Source of the DNA: Amycolatopsis xylanica
Lineage (GTDB): Bacteria; Actinomycetota; Actinomycetes; Mycobacteriales; Pseudonocardiaceae
Length of the DNA stretch: 64,000 nt
NCBI RefSeq assembly: GCF_900107045.1
Contig: NZ_FNON01000005.1
Coordinates: forward strand, 372,001 to 436,000
Reading direction: 5' to 3'
The notes beneath the pieces were generated by a model, which saw only the letters and a list, made by a program, of their open reading frames with translations, had not been told where the DNA came from and ran no database searches. How positions within the stretch are numbered: the first letter of the stretch is position 1; every line of letters starts with the position of its first letter. The translations under genes and the position numbers were made by a program. Positions 53,127-63,731 of this stretch are shown here, piece after piece.

Positions 53127-53872
53127 AAAAGACCGGCGCCGAGGAGCAGATGGGAACAGCCATGTCCCCGTCCGTGCCCGCGCAGGTCGGTGCTGAGGGC
53201 CGCACCCGGCACGAAGTCGCCAGGTTGCTGCTCGAGCAGGGTCCCATGAGCGCCGTCGTGGTCGCCGAGCACCTCGGCATCAGCCCCACGGCCGTGCGCC
53301 GTCACCTCGACACGCTGGTGGCCGACGGCCAGGCCGAGACCAAGGACGCGCCCCGCCGCGGCCCCCGCGGCCGTGGCCGCCCGGCCAAGCTCTTCCTGCT
53401 CACCGAGTCGGGCCGCGCCCGTTTCGGTCACGCCTACGACGACCTCGCCGTCTCCGCGATCCGGTTCCTGTCGGAGCACGCAGGCGAGGACGCCGTCCGC
53501 GCCTTCGCCGAGAGTCGCGTCGCCGCGCTCGTCGAGCCGCACCGCGAGGCCATTACCAGGGCCGAAGAGCCCACCGAGCGCGCGGAGGCGCTTGCCGCCG
53601 CGTTGACCAAGGAGGGCTACGCTGCCTCGACCCGCGAGGTCGGGCATGGCGAGCAGCTCTGCCAGCACCATTGCCCGGTCGCCCATGTCGCCGCGGAGTT
53701 CCCGCAGCTGTGCGAAGCCGAGACAGAGGCTTTCGCGAAGCTGCTCGGCACGCACGTGCAGCGGCTGGCGACCATCGCACACGGAGACAACGTGTGCACC
53801 ACACACGTACCTGCCGCTAAGGCGGGTATTGCACAAGAAGCACGGATCCCGGATGGAGGGAAACCCGCATGA
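53123..53872 (+). CDS. sufR: SufR-type Fe-S cluster-sensing transcriptional regulator
   Basis: 249 residues. The winged helix (about 28-95) includes [36 protein letters not shown] followed by the wing with GRGRPAKLF. The C-terminal sensor has cysteines at about 180, 184, 197 and 225 ([26 protein letters not shown]), as in SufR proteins that hold a [4Fe-4S] cluster. With the cluster bound, SufR represses the suf operon. It heads the operon; its stop overlaps sufB (ATGA). A candidate operator overlaps its start codon. Confidence 0.94.
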   Translation: MKKTGAEEQMGTAMSPSVPAQVGAEGRTRHEVARLLLEQGPMSAVVVAEHLGISPTAVRRHLDTLVADGQAETKDAPRRGPRGRGRPAKLFLLTESGRARFGHAYDDLAVSAIRFLSEHAGEDAVRAFAESRVAALVEPHREAITRAEEPTERAEALAAALTKEGYAASTREVGHGEQLCQHHCPVAHVAAEFPQLCEAETEAFAKLLGTHVQRLATIAHGDNVCTTHVPAAKAGIAQEARIPDGGKPA

Positions 53873-55317
53873 CTGCCGCTGCCGAGCAGCGCACTCCCAC
53901 CACGACGCCGCTGAGCCAGGAAGAGACCATCGAGTCCCTTGGCAAGTACGCGTTCGGCTGGAGCGACTCCGACGAGGCGGGCGCCAGCGCCCGTCGCGGA
54001 CTCAACGAGGATGTCGTCGTCGACATCTCCGAGAAGAAGTCCGAGCCGGAGTGGATGCGCGAAGCGCGACTCAAGGCGCTCAAGCTCTTCGACCTGAAGC
54101 CGATGCCCAACTGGGGTGCGGACCTCTCCGGGATCGATTTCGACAACATCAAGTACTTCGTGCGGTCCAGTGAGAAGCAGGCGACCTCCTGGGAAGACCT
54201 GCCCGAGGACATCAAGAACACCTACGACAAGCTCGGCATCCCCGAGGCGGAGAAGCAGCGCCTCGTCGCCGGCGTCGCGGCCCAGTACGAGTCCGAGGTC
54301 GTCTACCACTCGATCCGCGAGGACCTCGAGAAGCAGGGCGTGCTCTTCCTCGACACGGACACCGCGCTCAAGGAGCAGCCGGAGCTGTTCCAGGAGTACT
54401 TCGGCTCCGTGATCCCGGCCGGTGACAACAAGTTCTCCGCGCTGAACACGGCCGTGTGGTCCGGCGGCTCGTTCATCTACGTGCCCAAGGGCGTCAAGGT
54501 GGACATCCCGCTGCAGGCCTACTTCCGGATCAACACCGAGAACATGGGCCAGTTCGAGCGGACCCTGATCATCGTCGACGAAGACGCCTACGTGCACTAC
54601 GTCGAGGGCTGCACCGCGCCGATCTACCAGTCCGACTCGCTGCACTCGGCGGTCGTGGAGATCATCGTGAAGAAGGGCGCCCGCTGCCGCTACACGACCA
54701 TCCAGAACTGGTCGAACAACGTCTACAACCTGGTCACCAAGCGCGCCAAGTGCGAAGAGGGCGCGACCATGGAGTGGATCGACGGCAACATCGGCTCCAA
54801 GGTGACCATGAAGTACCCGTCGGTGTTCCTCATGGGCGAGCACGCCAAGGGCGAGGTCCTCTCGGTCGCGTTCGCCGGCGAGGGCCAGCACCAGGACGCC
54901 GGCGCCAAGATGGAGCACCTCGCGCCGCACACCTCCTCGACCATCGTGTCGAAGTCGGTGGCGCGCGGCGGTGGCCGCACCTCGTACCGCGGCCTGGTCA
55001 AGGTCGCGAAGCGGGCGCACCACTCGCGCTCCAGCGTCGTCTGTGACGCGCTGCTGGTCGACACCATCTCGCGCTCGGACACGTACCCGTACGTGGACAT
55101 CCGCAACGACGAGGTGTCGATGGGCCACGAGGCCACGGTCTCGAAGGTCAGCGAAGAGCAGCTGTTCTACCTGATGTCCCGCGGTCTCGACGAGGCCGAG
55201 GCCATGGCGATGATCGTGCGCGGGTTCGTCGAGCCCATCGCGCGCGAGCTGCCGATGGAGTACGCGCTCGAGCTGAACCGGCTGATCGAGCTTCAGATGG
55301 AAGGGTCAGTCGGCTAG
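53869..55317 (+). CDS. sufB: Fe-S cluster assembly scaffold subunit SufB
   Basis: 482 residues. It is the main scaffold of the SufBCD complex, on which Fe-S clusters are built. Family segments include [63 protein letters not shown] and [17 protein letters not shown], with the conserved Cys in [10 protein letters not shown] and near the C-terminal half. No intein interrupts it, unlike M. tuberculosis SufB. Its start overlaps sufR, and its last base is shared with the sufD GTG. Confidence 0.98.
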   Translation: MTAAAEQRTPTTTPLSQEETIESLGKYAFGWSDSDEAGASARRGLNEDVVVDISEKKSEPEWMREARLKALKLFDLKPMPNWGADLSGIDFDNIKYFVRSSEKQATSWEDLPEDIKNTYDKLGIPEAEKQRLVAGVAAQYESEVVYHSIREDLEKQGVLFLDTDTALKEQPELFQEYFGSVIPAGDNKFSALNTAVWSGGSFIYVPKGVKVDIPLQAYFRINTENMGQFERTLIIVDEDAYVHYVEGCTAPIYQSDSLHSAVVEIIVKKGARCRYTTIQNWSNNVYNLVTKRAKCEEGATMEWIDGNIGSKVTMKYPSVFLMGEHAKGEVLSVAFAGEGQHQDAGAKMEHLAPHTSSTIVSKSVARGGGRTSYRGLVKVAKRAHHSRSSVVCDALLVDTISRSDTYPYVDIRNDEVSMGHEATVSKVSEEQLFYLMSRGLDEAEAMAMIVRGFVEPIARELPMEYALELNRLIELQMEGSVG

Positions 55318-56483
55318 TGGCTGAGAACAACGTTGCCGAAGCTCTGCGTGAGGGGGCCGTCATCCCGGCGGCCTCCCGCGCGGAGCGGTTCACCTCGTAC
55401 GACGTGGAGGCCTTCGAGGCGCCGCGTGGCCGTGAGGAGAACTGGCGTTTCACCCCGATGAAGCGGCTGCGTGGCCTGCACGACGGCACCGCGGTCGCTT
55501 CCGGCGAAGCGACCGTCGAGATCGAGGCCGCCGAAGAGCTGGTCGTCGAGACCGTCGGCCGTGACGACTCGCGGCTCGGTGTCGCCGGTGTGCCGAGCGA
55601 CCGGATCGCCGCGCAGGCGTACTCCGCGTTCGCCAAGGCCACCATCGTGACCGTGCCGAAGGAGACCAGCGCCGCCAAGCCCGCGGTGCTGCGCACCAAC
55701 GGCCCCGGCGAGGGCAAGGTCGCCTACGGGCACCTGCAGGTGCGGGCGGAGGCCTTCTCCAAGGCCACCATCGTGCTCGACCACGTCGGCTCCGGCACCT
55801 ACGCGGACAACGTCGAGTTCGTCATCGGCGACTCGGCGAACATCACCGTGGTCAGCGTCCAGGACTGGGCCGACGACGCGGTGCACGTGTCCGAGCAGCA
55901 CCTCAAGCTCGGCCGCGACGCCAAGCTCAAGCACATCGTCATCACGCTCGGCGGTGACCTGGTCCGCGTCTCGCCGACCGCCACCTTCGCCGACCGCGGC
56001 GGCGACGTCGAGATGCTCGGGCTGTACTTCGCCGACTCCGGCCAGCACCAGGAGCACCGCCTCTTCGTCGACCACGCCGTGCCGAACTGCCGGTCCCGCG
56101 TGATGTACAAGGGCGCGCTGCAGGGCGACGACGCGCACACCGTGTGGGTCGGCGACGTGCTGATCCGCGCGGCCGCCGAGGCGACCGACACCTACGAGCT
56201 CAACCGCAACCTGGTGCTGACGCCGGGCGCGCGTGCCGACTCGATCCCCAACCTGGAGATCGAGACCGGTGAGATCGAAGGCGCCGGGCACGCGAGCGCC
56301 ACGGGAAGGTTTGACGACGAGCAGTTGTTCTACCTTCAGTCGCGCGGAATCGGCGAGGAGGCCGCGCGGCGGCTGGTCGTGCGCGGGTTCTTCCACGAGA
56401 TCCTGGTCAAGATCGACGTTCCCGAGGTGCGCGAGCGCCTGGAGGCCGCGATCGAAGCCGAGCTCGAAGCCGTTGGCGCCTGA
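55317..56483 (+). CDS. sufD: Fe-S cluster assembly protein SufD
   Basis: 388 residues, a SufB paralogue that completes the SufBC2D scaffold and helps iron acquisition. The beta-helix core and C-terminal segment are recognisable: FFHEILVKIDVPEVRERLEAAI, with the preceding FDDEQLFYLQSRGIGEEAARRLV parallel to that of SufB. REENWRFTPMKRLRGL near the N-terminus is typical of SufD. The GTG at 55317 overlaps the sufB stop by one base (TAGTG), so translation is coupled. Confidence 0.97.
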   Translation: MAENNVAEALREGAVIPAASRAERFTSYDVEAFEAPRGREENWRFTPMKRLRGLHDGTAVASGEATVEIEAAEELVVETVGRDDSRLGVAGVPSDRIAAQAYSAFAKATIVTVPKETSAAKPAVLRTNGPGEGKVAYGHLQVRAEAFSKATIVLDHVGSGTYADNVEFVIGDSANITVVSVQDWADDAVHVSEQHLKLGRDAKLKHIVITLGGDLVRVSPTATFADRGGDVEMLGLYFADSGQHQEHRLFVDHAVPNCRSRVMYKGALQGDDAHTVWVGDVLIRAAAEATDTYELNRNLVLTPGARADSIPNLEIETGEIEGAGHASATGRFDDEQLFYLQSRGIGEEAARRLVVRGFFHEILVKIDVPEVRERLEAAIEAELEAVGA

Positions 56484-56519
56484 GCGTCAGTCCACAACAG
56501 ACTTTTAGGAAACAGAGAT

Positions 56520-57290
56520 ATGCCAACGCTGGAAATCAAGGACCTGCACGCCTCGGTCACCACCGAGGAGGGCCCCAAGGAGATCCTCAAGGGTGTCAAC
56601 CTGACCATCAAGTCGGGCGAGACGCACGCGATCATGGGCCCCAACGGCTCCGGCAAGTCCACTTTGTCCTACGCCATCGCCGGTCACCCCAAGTACGAAG
56701 TCACCTCCGGCGAGGTCCTCCTCGACGGCGAGAACGTGCTCGAGATGAGCGTCGACGAGCGCGCCCGCGCGGGCGTCTTCCTCGCCATGCAGTACCCCGT
56801 CGAGGTGCCGGGCGTGTCCATGTCCAACTTCCTCCGCACCGCGGCCACCGCGGTCCGTGGCGAGGCCCCCAAGCTGCGCCACTGGGTCAAGGAGGTCAAG
56901 GACGAGATGAACAAGCTCGAGATCTCGCAGGAGTTCGCCGAGCGCTCGGTCAACGAGGGCTTCTCCGGCGGCGAGAAGAAGCGCCACGAGATCCTGCAGC
57001 TGGCGCTGCTCAAGCCGAAGATCGCCATCCTCGACGAGACCGACTCCGGGCTGGACGTCGACGCGCTGCGCGTCGTCTCCGAGGGCGTCAACGAGTTCAA
57101 GGCGAACAACGAAGCCGGCGTCATGCTGATCACGCACTACACCCGCATCCTGCGCCACATCACCCCCGACTTCGTGCACGTCTTCGCCGACGGCCGCATC
57201 GTCGAGTCCGGTGGCAAGGAGCTCGCCGACGAGCTCGAGGAGAACGGGTACGTGAAGTACACCGGCAAGGCCGAACCCGCCGCTGTCTGA
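56520..57290 (+). CDS. sufC: Fe-S cluster assembly ATPase SufC
   Basis: 256 residues. It is the ABC-type ATPase of SufBC2D. Walker A is [16 protein letters not shown], the SufC-specific [16 protein letters not shown] follows the Q-loop, the signature is [17 protein letters not shown], and Walker B is [16 protein letters not shown]. The ATG at 56520 is preceded by AGGAAACAGAG. It lies 36 bp downstream of sufD in the same operon. Confidence 0.98.
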   Translation: MPTLEIKDLHASVTTEEGPKEILKGVNLTIKSGETHAIMGPNGSGKSTLSYAIAGHPKYEVTSGEVLLDGENVLEMSVDERARAGVFLAMQYPVEVPGVSMSNFLRTAATAVRGEAPKLRHWVKEVKDEMNKLEISQEFAERSVNEGFSGGEKKRHEILQLALLKPKIAILDETDSGLDVDALRVVSEGVNEFKANNEAGVMLITHYTRILRHITPDFVHVFADGRIVESGGKELADELEENGYVKYTGKAEPAAV

Positions 57291-58616
<1,326 letters not shown>

Positions 58617-59066
58617 GTGAACCTGGAGAGCATGTACCAGGAGATCATCCTGGACCACTACAAGAACCCGCACGGCCGCGGCCTGCGCGAGCCGTTCGAC
58701 GCCGAGTCGTTCCAGGTCAACCCGACCTGTGGCGACGAGGTGACGCTGCGAGTGAAGGTCGACGACGGCAAGGTCGCGGACGTGTCCTACGACGGCCAGG
58801 GCTGTTCCATCAGCCAGGCCTCGACCTCGGTGCTGACCGAGCTCGTCGTCGGGCACACCGTCGAAGAGGCGTTCGCCACCATGGACGCGTTCGTCGAGCT
58901 GATGCAGGGCAGGGGACAGGTCGAGCCCGACGAGGACGTGCTGGAAGACGGCATCGCCTTCGCGGGCGTCGCGAAGTACCCGGCGCGCGTCAAGTGCGCG
59001 CTGCTCGGCTGGATGGCCTTCAAGGACGCGGTAGCCCGAACCGACAGTGGAGTTGAAACCGCATGA
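58617..59066 (+). CDS. sufU: Zinc-dependent sulfurtransferase SufU
   Basis: 149 residues. It is an IscU-fold protein that accepts sulfur from SufS through a zinc exchange mechanism. Zinc ligands are visible in PTCGDEVTLRV, DGQGCSISQAS and ARVKCALLGW, with the extra spacing that separates SufU from IscU. The GTG at 58617 begins right after the sufS stop, and its own stop overlaps sufT. Confidence 0.96.
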   Translation: MNLESMYQEIILDHYKNPHGRGLREPFDAESFQVNPTCGDEVTLRVKVDDGKVADVSYDGQGCSISQASTSVLTELVVGHTVEEAFATMDAFVELMQGRGQVEPDEDVLEDGIAFAGVAKYPARVKCALLGWMAFKDAVARTDSGVETA

Positions 59067-59470
59067 GTGAGACTGAGACCACTCCTGAACACCGCGAGGG
59101 GCGCACCGCCGCCGACCTGCCGGACCAGGTCGAGCCCGCGGTCGAGCTGGCCAAGCTCGAAGACGTCGAAGAGGCGTTGCGCGACGTCGTCGACCCCGAG
59201 CTGGGTATCAACGTCGTCGACCTCGGCCTGATCTACGACATCCGCGTCGAGCCGGACAACTCGGCGACCATCGACATGACGCTGACCTCGGCGGCCTGCC
59301 CGCTGACCGACGTCATCGAGGACCAGACCGCGGCCGCGCTGACCGGCGGCGGCTCCGGCGGCCTGGTGAGCGACTTCCGGATCAACTGGGTCTGGATGCC
59401 GCCGTGGGGGCCGGAGAAGATCACCGAGGACGGGCGCGAGCAGCTGCGGGCCCTGGGCTTCACGGTTTAG
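59063..59470 (+). CDS. sufT: SufT / MIP18-family (DUF59) Fe-S maturation protein
   Basis: 135 residues. The DUF59 core reads VEEALRDVVDPELGINVVDLGLIYDIRV, with the conserved DPE motif, then MTLTSAACPLTDVIEDQ with the conserved Cys. SufT proteins help deliver or mature Fe-S clusters. It is the last gene of the suf operon (ATGA overlap with sufU) and is followed by a 23-bp perfect hairpin. Confidence 0.95.
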   Translation: MSETETTPEHREGRTAADLPDQVEPAVELAKLEDVEEALRDVVDPELGINVVDLGLIYDIRVEPDNSATIDMTLTSAACPLTDVIEDQTAAALTGGGSGGLVSDFRINWVWMPPWGPEKITEDGREQLRALGFTV

Positions 59471-59479
59471 CTTTTTCGT

Positions 59480-59526
59480 ATGAAGGGAGCCTTCATCCAG
59501 CCCGGCTGGATGAAGGCTCCCTTCAT
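59480..59526. terminator. 47-nt perfect palindrome closing the suf operon
   Basis: The 23-nt arms (starting ATGAAGGGAGCC) pair perfectly around a single central C, between the convergent sufT and secreted-protein stops. It could stop transcription on both strands. It belongs to a different hairpin family from the TCGTGAG repeats. Confidence 0.85.
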
Positions 59527-59534
59527 TTTCGCGG

Positions 59535-60026
59535 TCACTGCATCCGGTCGTGGATGGCGGCGTGGAAGAGCGGCTTGCTCGTGTCGATACCGCCGCCCTC
59601 CCAGCGCACCGCGTTCGTCTCCTCGGCGCCCTCCAAGCGGATCTCCAAGTAGGCCGGGACCGTGTCGCCGTCGGTCCAGTGCAGGTCGACCTCGGCGCCA
59701 CCGGGGCCGTCGACGATGATCTTCTCCGTCGGCCAGTAGGTATCGCGAGTCGCGATGGCGGGAATCGGCTCCCAGTCCTCGTTCAGCAGCCGCACGTCAT
59801 AGACGTGACCGGTGATCGAGCACTCCGAGATCGGTGCGACCGTGGCGAAGAACAGCCCGGACCCCTTGATGCCGTCGTGGGGACTGCCCGGGCCGTTCGC
59901 GGACAGCTCGATGTCCGTCCAGTCGCATTTCTTGACCGTCGTGTCCGCGGAGGCCACACCCGTGATGACGGCCGCGGCGCCGATGCCCGCGAGCAGCAGT
60001 GCGGTGAGTTTCGTCTTGATCCCCAT
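59535..60026 (-). CDS. Small secreted protein with a DUF4232-like ectodomain
   Basis: 163 residues with a signal peptide (about 1-27, ending GVASA-DT). The mature part holds KKCDWTDIELSANGPG, GSGLFFATVAPISECSITGHVYDVRLLN and a C-terminal strand-rich region, in the style of DUF4232 or related beta-sandwich domains; Cys 34 and Cys 67 (approximate) may pair. A similar domain ends the adjacent transmembrane kinase (GAGLFFHTKTRACDVDGYLTDFRLV). The ATG at 60026 follows GGGGAGAAG. Function unknown; a ligand or competitor for the kinase ectodomain is possible. Confidence 0.78.
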   Translation of the reverse strand: MGIKTKLTALLLAGIGAAAVITGVASADTTVKKCDWTDIELSANGPGSPHDGIKGSGLFFATVAPISECSITGHVYDVRLLNEDWEPIPAIATRDTYWPTEKIIVDGPGGAEVDLHWTDGDTVPAYLEIRLEGAEETNAVRWEGGGIDTSKPLFHAAIHDRMQ

Positions 60027-60106
60027 GGTCTTCTCCCCAAGGTGTTGGTGCTTTACCTCTGGTGAGATGCCGCCGGAGCGCACAAAGTTGGGCCGAGTTC
60101 TGTGAC

Positions 60107-61528
60107 CTAGTTCACGGCGGGCCCGATGGGTCCGACCTCGACGGGTATCTGGTCACTGACCGGGCCCATGCCCCACGGAACCTTGATCCACGTGCTCGAT
60201 CCCGGCAGCCGGAACTCGGCGCGGGCCGGGGTCTGTGGCGCGGAGCCGTCCTTGTTGGTTTCGGCGGACCAGGTGAGGGATACCTCGGCCCAGTAGCCCG
60301 CCGAACCGGGCGGGTCGGGGGTGAGGGTGACGCGCTGCGGTGATCCCGTGCCATCGCCGAATTTACGAGGCAGCACCTTGCCGTCCGCCGTCACCAGCCG
60401 GAAGTCGGTCAGGTAGCCGTCGACGTCGCACGCCCGCGTCTTGGTGTGGAAGAACAGGCCGGCGCCCCAGCGGATGTCGTTGCCGTTGCCGCGTCCCGCC
60501 TCGTTGTGGTCCACCTTGATTTCTTCGGCCTTGCAGAGCTTGGGGTCGACCGGGGGCTTCGTCGAGGTCGGCGGCGGTGTGCTCGAACTCGAGCTCGGGG
60601 CGGCGGCGGACGAGGCGGGTGCGTCGCTTGTGGACGGTGGAGACGGCGGCGGGGTCTGTGCGGGCGCCGGGGTGTTCACCGCGGCCGTATTCGCCTTGGT
60701 GTCGCGCGGAACGAACCACCACACCGCAGCCGCCCCAGCGATCACGAGTGTCGCGCACAGCGAGATCACCAGTGCTCTCTTCGACCGCTTGCGCGGCAGA
60801 TCGCCGCGCAGCTCGTCGGCGAGCGCGCGCATGGTCGGCCAGCGTTTCGCAGGGTCGGGCTGGAGTGCCTTCTTCACGACGTCGCCGAGTGGTTTCGGGA
60901 TCGGCGGCGCGCCGGGGTCGCCGACGGTCGCGCCGGTGAGCAGCCGGTGGGCGAGCGCGCCGAGCCCGTAGACGTCGGTGCGCTCGTCGACGATGCCCGC
61001 CTGGCGTGCCTGTTCCGGCGCCATGTACCCGGGTGAACCCGCCATCTGCGTCAGGCCGGAGCCGTGCGCGAGCGCTTTCGCGAGGCCGAGATCCGCCAAG
61101 ACCAGCCGGTCGCCCTGGAAGAGCACATTCGACGGTTTGAGGTCGCGGTGGACCACGTCCATCGCGTGCAGCACACAGACGGACTCGGCCACGTCGACGA
61201 GGATGGGCAACGCTTCCTCGGCGGGCATGGGCCCGTCGAGGCGATCTTCGAGGCTGCCGCCGTCGGCGAAGCTCGTGACGAAGTACGGCCTGCCGTCGGG
61301 CAGCTCTCCGATGTCGAGCACACGCAGGACACGCTCGGAGTCGGCTTGCCGCAACAGCCGTGCCTCGGCGAGAAACCGCTCGCGCACGTCGAGCCGCGAA
61401 GCCCAATTGTCCGCCAGCACCTTGATGGCCACCGGTGAACCCAGTTCGTCGTCACGCGCCAGCCACACCGACGCGAACGCGCCCGCCCCCAGCAGGCGCT
61501 CGACGGGATAGCGCCCGATCTGCTCGAT
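60107..61528 (-). CDS. Transmembrane Ser/Thr protein kinase with DUF4232-like sensor, no canonical start codon
   Basis: About 473 residues. The kinase domain starts IGRYPVERLLGAGAFASVWLA (glycine loop), with VAIKVL (Lys about 36), HRDLKPSN (127-134), ADLGLA in place of DFG, and SPGYMAPEQ. A membrane helix (about 252-272) and a Pro/Ser/Thr linker lead to an external domain related to the adjacent secreted protein. No in-frame ATG, GTG or TTG exists upstream of GTG 61468, which would delete the glycine loop, so I extend to an ATC codon at 61528; the true start is unresolved. It is divergent from an ECF sigma gene. Confidence 0.82.
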   Translation of the reverse strand: MEQIGRYPVERLLGAGAFASVWLARDDELGSPVAIKVLADNWASRLDVRERFLAEARLLRQADSERVLRVLDIGELPDGRPYFVTSFADGGSLEDRLDGPMPAEEALPILVDVAESVCVLHAMDVVHRDLKPSNVLFQGDRLVLADLGLAKALAHGSGLTQMAGSPGYMAPEQARQAGIVDERTDVYGLGALAHRLLTGATVGDPGAPPIPKPLGDVVKKALQPDPAKRWPTMRALADELRGDLPRKRSKRALVISLCATLVIAGAAAVWWFVPRDTKANTAAVNTPAPAQTPPPSPPSTSDAPASSAAAPSSSSSTPPPTSTKPPVDPKLCKAEEIKVDHNEAGRGNGNDIRWGAGLFFHTKTRACDVDGYLTDFRLVTADGKVLPRKFGDGTGSPQRVTLTPDPPGSAGYWAEVSLTWSAETNKDGSAPQTPARAEFRLPGSSTWIKVPWGMGPVSDQIPVEVGPIGPAVN

Positions 61529-61587
61529 GATGCACCCCCGGATAAGATCCCCCGGCTCGATGGTAAACGTTTCCGAGGGGGCACGGG

Positions 61588-62121
61588 ATGGACGCCGACG
61601 TCGAGGCGCTGGCGGCCGAAGCCGCGACCGACCCGGCGGCGATGGACCGGCTGCTGCGCCGCATCGAACCGGAGGTCCTGCGTCGCTGTGGCCGATTCTT
61701 GCCGTGCCGCGAGGACGCCGAGGAAGCCTGCCAGGACGCGTTGCTCAAAGTCTCGGCCAACCTCGCCGGCTTCCAGTGGCGCAGCAAGTTCAGCACCTGG
61801 CTGCACACGATCGTGTCCAACAGCGCGCTCAGCACCTACCGCTCGTTGAAGCGCCGGTCGGAACGGCTCTCCGGAGATGAGGCACTCGAGCTGCGGCCTG
61901 ATCCGCGCACCACCAGCGTCATCGCGGGCTCGCGGCTCGACCTGCTCGACGCGCTGGAGAAACTCGACGCGAGCAAACCGCAGGTGGTGCGGCCCTTCAT
62001 CCTGCGTGACATCTCCCAGCTGACCTACGCCGAGATCGCTGAGGAACTGGATAGCCCGCTCGGCACGGTGAAGTCGCAGGTCCACGACGCGCGGCAGGCG
62101 ATCCAGCAGCTGCTCGGCTGA
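61588..62121 (+). CDS. ECF-type RNA polymerase sigma factor
   Basis: 177 residues with sigma region 2 (about 22-85: EEACQDALLKVSANLAGFQWRSKFSTWLHTIVSNSALSTYRSLKR) and region 4 (about 125-175: LTYAEIAEELDSPLGTVKSQVHDARQAIQQLL). No anti-sigma gene is next to it. The divergent transmembrane kinase is the likely partner, recalling ECF groups activated by Ser/Thr phosphorylation. The ATG at 61588 has a nearby GAGGGGGCACGGG ribosome site. Target promoters were not identified. Confidence 0.92.
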   Translation: MDADVEALAAEAATDPAAMDRLLRRIEPEVLRRCGRFLPCREDAEEACQDALLKVSANLAGFQWRSKFSTWLHTIVSNSALSTYRSLKRRSERLSGDEALELRPDPRTTSVIAGSRLDLLDALEKLDASKPQVVRPFILRDISQLTYAEIAEELDSPLGTVKSQVHDARQAIQQLLG

Positions 62122-62306
62122 GACCCGGGCGGGCAGCACGCGTTGGACTGCTCGAGCTGCTGTCATCGCTGTCCTGGTCGTGTCACGCGAGGCGGCGGTC
62201 GTTGGCCGATCGGTCAATGCCGAGGCCGTTGTCTTGGCGATTCGGCCACTTACTCGATCGGGTGAGGTGGCGCACGCTGCTCTGAACACTGACGAAGGGA
62301 CCCGGT

Positions 62307-63731
62307 GTGGTGGAGCAGGTGGGAATCAGGCTGCGTAGCCGGCTCGTGCGCCGCAAGCCGCTCGAAGACCTGATGGCCGAACCCGAGCACGCGGGCGGGC
62401 TCAAGCGTTCGCTCGGCCTCGGGCACCTCACGATGATCAGCATCGGCGCGACGCTCGGCACCGGGATCTTCGTGGTGCTGGGCGAGGCGGTGCCCGTCGC
62501 GGGCCCGGCGATCGTGGTCTCCTTCATACTGGCCGGTATCACCGCCTTGTTCTCCGCACTGTCCTATGCGGAACTCGCGGGCATGATCCCGGCCTCCGGA
62601 TCGTCCTATTCGTACACTTACGCCACGCTCGGCGAGCTCATCGCCTGGGTCTGCGGCTGGTGCCTGGTCCTCGAATACGGGGTGTCCGTCGCGGCCGTCG
62701 CCGTTGGCTGGGGCCAGTACCTCAACGAGCTTTTGCGGCTGCTGTTCGGGTTCGCGATCCCCGACGCGCTTAGCCAGCCGCCGGGCGCCGGCGGCGTGGT
62801 CAACGTGCCCGCGGTCGCGGTCGTGGTGCTCGCGATGGTCGTGCTGCTCGGCGGCGCGAAGGAGAGCGCGCGGGTCAACGCGATCATGGTCGCCATCAAG
62901 ATCGGCGCGCTGCTGATGTTCTGCGCGGTCGCGTTCACCGCGTTGCGGGCCGGGAACCTCACCCCGTTCTTCCCGCTGGGGCTGGCCGGGATGAGCGCGG
63001 GCGGCGCGAAACTCTTCTTCTCCTACATCGGTTTCGACGCCGCTTCGACCGCGGGCGAGGAGGCGAAGAACCCGCAGCGGGACCTGCCGCGCGCCATCGT
63101 GCTCTCGCTGGTGATCATCACCGCGCTGTACTGCCTGGTCGCGCTCGCGGCCGTCGGCGCGATGCCGTGGGGCCGGTTCGAGGGCGCCGAAGCGGCGTTG
63201 AGCCAGGTGCTCTCGGACGCCACCGGCGGCGGCTCGATCTGGCCGCTGCTGCTCTCGGTCGGCGCGGTCGTGGCGACCTCCAGCGTGGTGCTCACGGTCC
63301 TGTATGGACAGACGAGGATCCTGTTCGCCATGTCGCGCGACGGATTGATGCCCGGTGTGTTCGCCAAGGTCAACCGCAAAGGCGTGCCGGCGTCGAACAC
63401 CGTGCTGGTGTCGCTGTTCATCGCGGTGCTCGCCGCGTTCGTCCCGCTCGGCAGCCTGGCCGACGCGACCAGCATCGGCACGCTGTTCGCGTTCGGGTTG
63501 GTGAACCTCGCCGTGATCCTGCTGCGCCGGCGCAATCCGGACGCGCGGCGCACGTTCCGGGTGCCGTTCTCGCCGGTGACGCCGCTGCTCGGGGTCGGGT
63601 TCTGCGTGTACATGATGTTCAGCCTCGGCGCGATCACCTGGGTCGCGTTCGGGCTGTGGATGGTGGGCGGGCTGGCGCTGTACTTCGGCTACGGCATCAG
63701 GCGGTCACGGCTCAACGACCAGGCAGCGTGA
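62307..63731 (+). CDS. APC family amino acid permease (cationic amino acid transporter type)
   Basis: 474 residues with about 12 membrane helices. HLTMISIGATLGTGIFVVLGEA is the first-helix substrate motif of the APC superfamily, and FFSYIGFDAASTAGEEAKNPQRDLPRAI is the conserved region after helix 6. The C-terminal part has RILFAMSRDGLMPGVFAKVNRKGVPASNT. It imports amino acids; the CAT-like pattern suggests cationic ones, without proof. The GTG at 62307 follows GAAGGGACCC. Its 3' end overlaps the convergent PucR-type gene by 20 bp. Confidence 0.92.
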   Translation: MVEQVGIRLRSRLVRRKPLEDLMAEPEHAGGLKRSLGLGHLTMISIGATLGTGIFVVLGEAVPVAGPAIVVSFILAGITALFSALSYAELAGMIPASGSSYSYTYATLGELIAWVCGWCLVLEYGVSVAAVAVGWGQYLNELLRLLFGFAIPDALSQPPGAGGVVNVPAVAVVVLAMVVLLGGAKESARVNAIMVAIKIGALLMFCAVAFTALRAGNLTPFFPLGLAGMSAGGAKLFFSYIGFDAASTAGEEAKNPQRDLPRAIVLSLVIITALYCLVALAAVGAMPWGRFEGAEAALSQVLSDATGGGSIWPLLLSVGAVVATSSVVLTVLYGQTRILFAMSRDGLMPGVFAKVNRKGVPASNTVLVSLFIAVLAAFVPLGSLADATSIGTLFAFGLVNLAVILLRRRNPDARRTFRVPFSPVTPLLGVGFCVYMMFSLGAITWVAFGLWMVGGLALYFGYGIRRSRLNDQAA

